NCBI GenBank assembly: GCA_024278035.1
Contig: JAJRUA010000219.1
Coordinates: forward strand, 1 to 5,576
Source of the DNA: Planctomycetota bacterium
Lineage (GTDB): Bacteria > Planctomycetota > Planctomycetia > Pirellulales > Lacipirellulaceae
DNA: 5,576 nt
Reading direction: 5' to 3'
The position numbers and the translations under genes are program-made. How positions within the stretch are numbered: the stretch's first letter is position 1; each line of letters begins with the position of its first letter. This document shows, one piece after another, positions 5,462 through 5,576 of this stretch. The notes under the pieces were generated by a model. It was not told the DNA's origin and searched no databases. It saw only the letters and a program-made list of their open reading frames with translations.

Positions 5462-5576
5462 ATGCGGACGATCCGCAATCGTACGGCATTGATTACTGGT
5501 GCTGCCTCGGGCATTGGCCGAGCCATCGCTTTGCGACTTGCTCGCGAAGGCGCCAACCTTTTTCTGCTCGATATCA
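5462..5576 (+). CDS. Short-chain dehydrogenase/reductase, N-terminal 38 residues (runs off right edge)
   Basis: The first 38 codons show the start of a classical Rossmann-fold SDR: strand 1 TALIT (8-12), the nucleotide-binding TGAASGIG (12-19, TGxxxGxG), helix RAIALRLAREGA (20-31) and strand 2 NLFLLDI (32-38). Asp37 at the end of strand 2 usually favours NAD(H) over NADP(H). The catalytic Ser-Tyr-Lys lie beyond the window, so substrate cannot be judged. It starts 100 bases after the PhyH-family gene on the same strand, with the 15-bp inverted repeat between, so co-transcription is possible but not shown. The pairing would fit oxidation or reduction of the product of the upstream enzyme. The only possible start nearby is this ATG, with a G5 run seven bases upstream. 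Confidence 0.9.
   Translation, partial: MRTIRNRTALITGAASGIGRAIALRLAREGANLFLLDI

Noticed and set aside
1..5576. CRISPR array, transposase, phage or tRNA genes
   Set aside because: No regularly spaced repeats, transposase-like frames or tRNA cloverleafs were seen on either strand.

Overview
The window looks like a planctomycete chromosome, probably of the Pirellula/Blastopirellula/Rhodopirellula type. This is inferred from the gene families, not from a marker gene. The supporting signs are moderate G+C, a lipoprotein with an S-G-C lipobox that leads into a transglutaminase-like region, a single-pass membrane VWA protein of a style I associate with planctomycetes, a metal-type KdsA that implies a Kdo-containing outer membrane, long intergenic gaps, and a long hairpin repeat after a stop codon.

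Layout: positions 1-1796 (minus strand) hold a translationally coupled pair: kdsA (957-1796), then a lipoprotein gene (960 down past the left edge) that overlaps it by four bases (GTGA). Positions 1797-2530 are a 734-base gap without a convincing protein gene. The right end of that gap carries a plus-strand structured element: a 13-bp stem enclosing two further hairpins, followed by GC and seven T's. It looks like the 3' end of a small RNA or an elaborate terminator, and no plus-strand protein gene accounts for it. Positions 2531-3898 (minus) encode a membrane-anchored VWA-domain protein with an incomplete metal-binding (MIDAS) site. Its upstream region has a fair sigma70-like promoter flanked by two TGCTAGCA palindromes and two abutting hairpins in the leader. 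Positions 4261-5361 (plus) encode a PhyH-superfamily Fe(II)/2-oxoglutarate enzyme. Positions 5367-5401 are a perfect 15-bp inverted repeat, and 5462 to the right edge is the start of a short-chain dehydrogenase/reductase.

The most interesting item is the PhyH-family protein. Its proximal iron motif reads H-Q-A instead of H-x-D, and the surrounding sequence aligns well (from memory) with SyrB2-type non-haem iron chlorinases, in which the missing Asp opens the site for chloride. It lacks any visible NRPS or carrier-protein partner, carries an 86-residue hydrophobic/basic N-terminal extension, and is followed by an SDR. I therefore propose a possible stand-alone, perhaps membrane-associated halogenase paired with a dehydrogenase. 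The second item is the orphan structured RNA/terminator. The genes on the two strands do not form one pathway: kdsA serves lipopolysaccharide, the VWA and transglutaminase-like proteins are envelope proteins of unknown role, and the halogenase-like/SDR pair looks like specialised metabolism.
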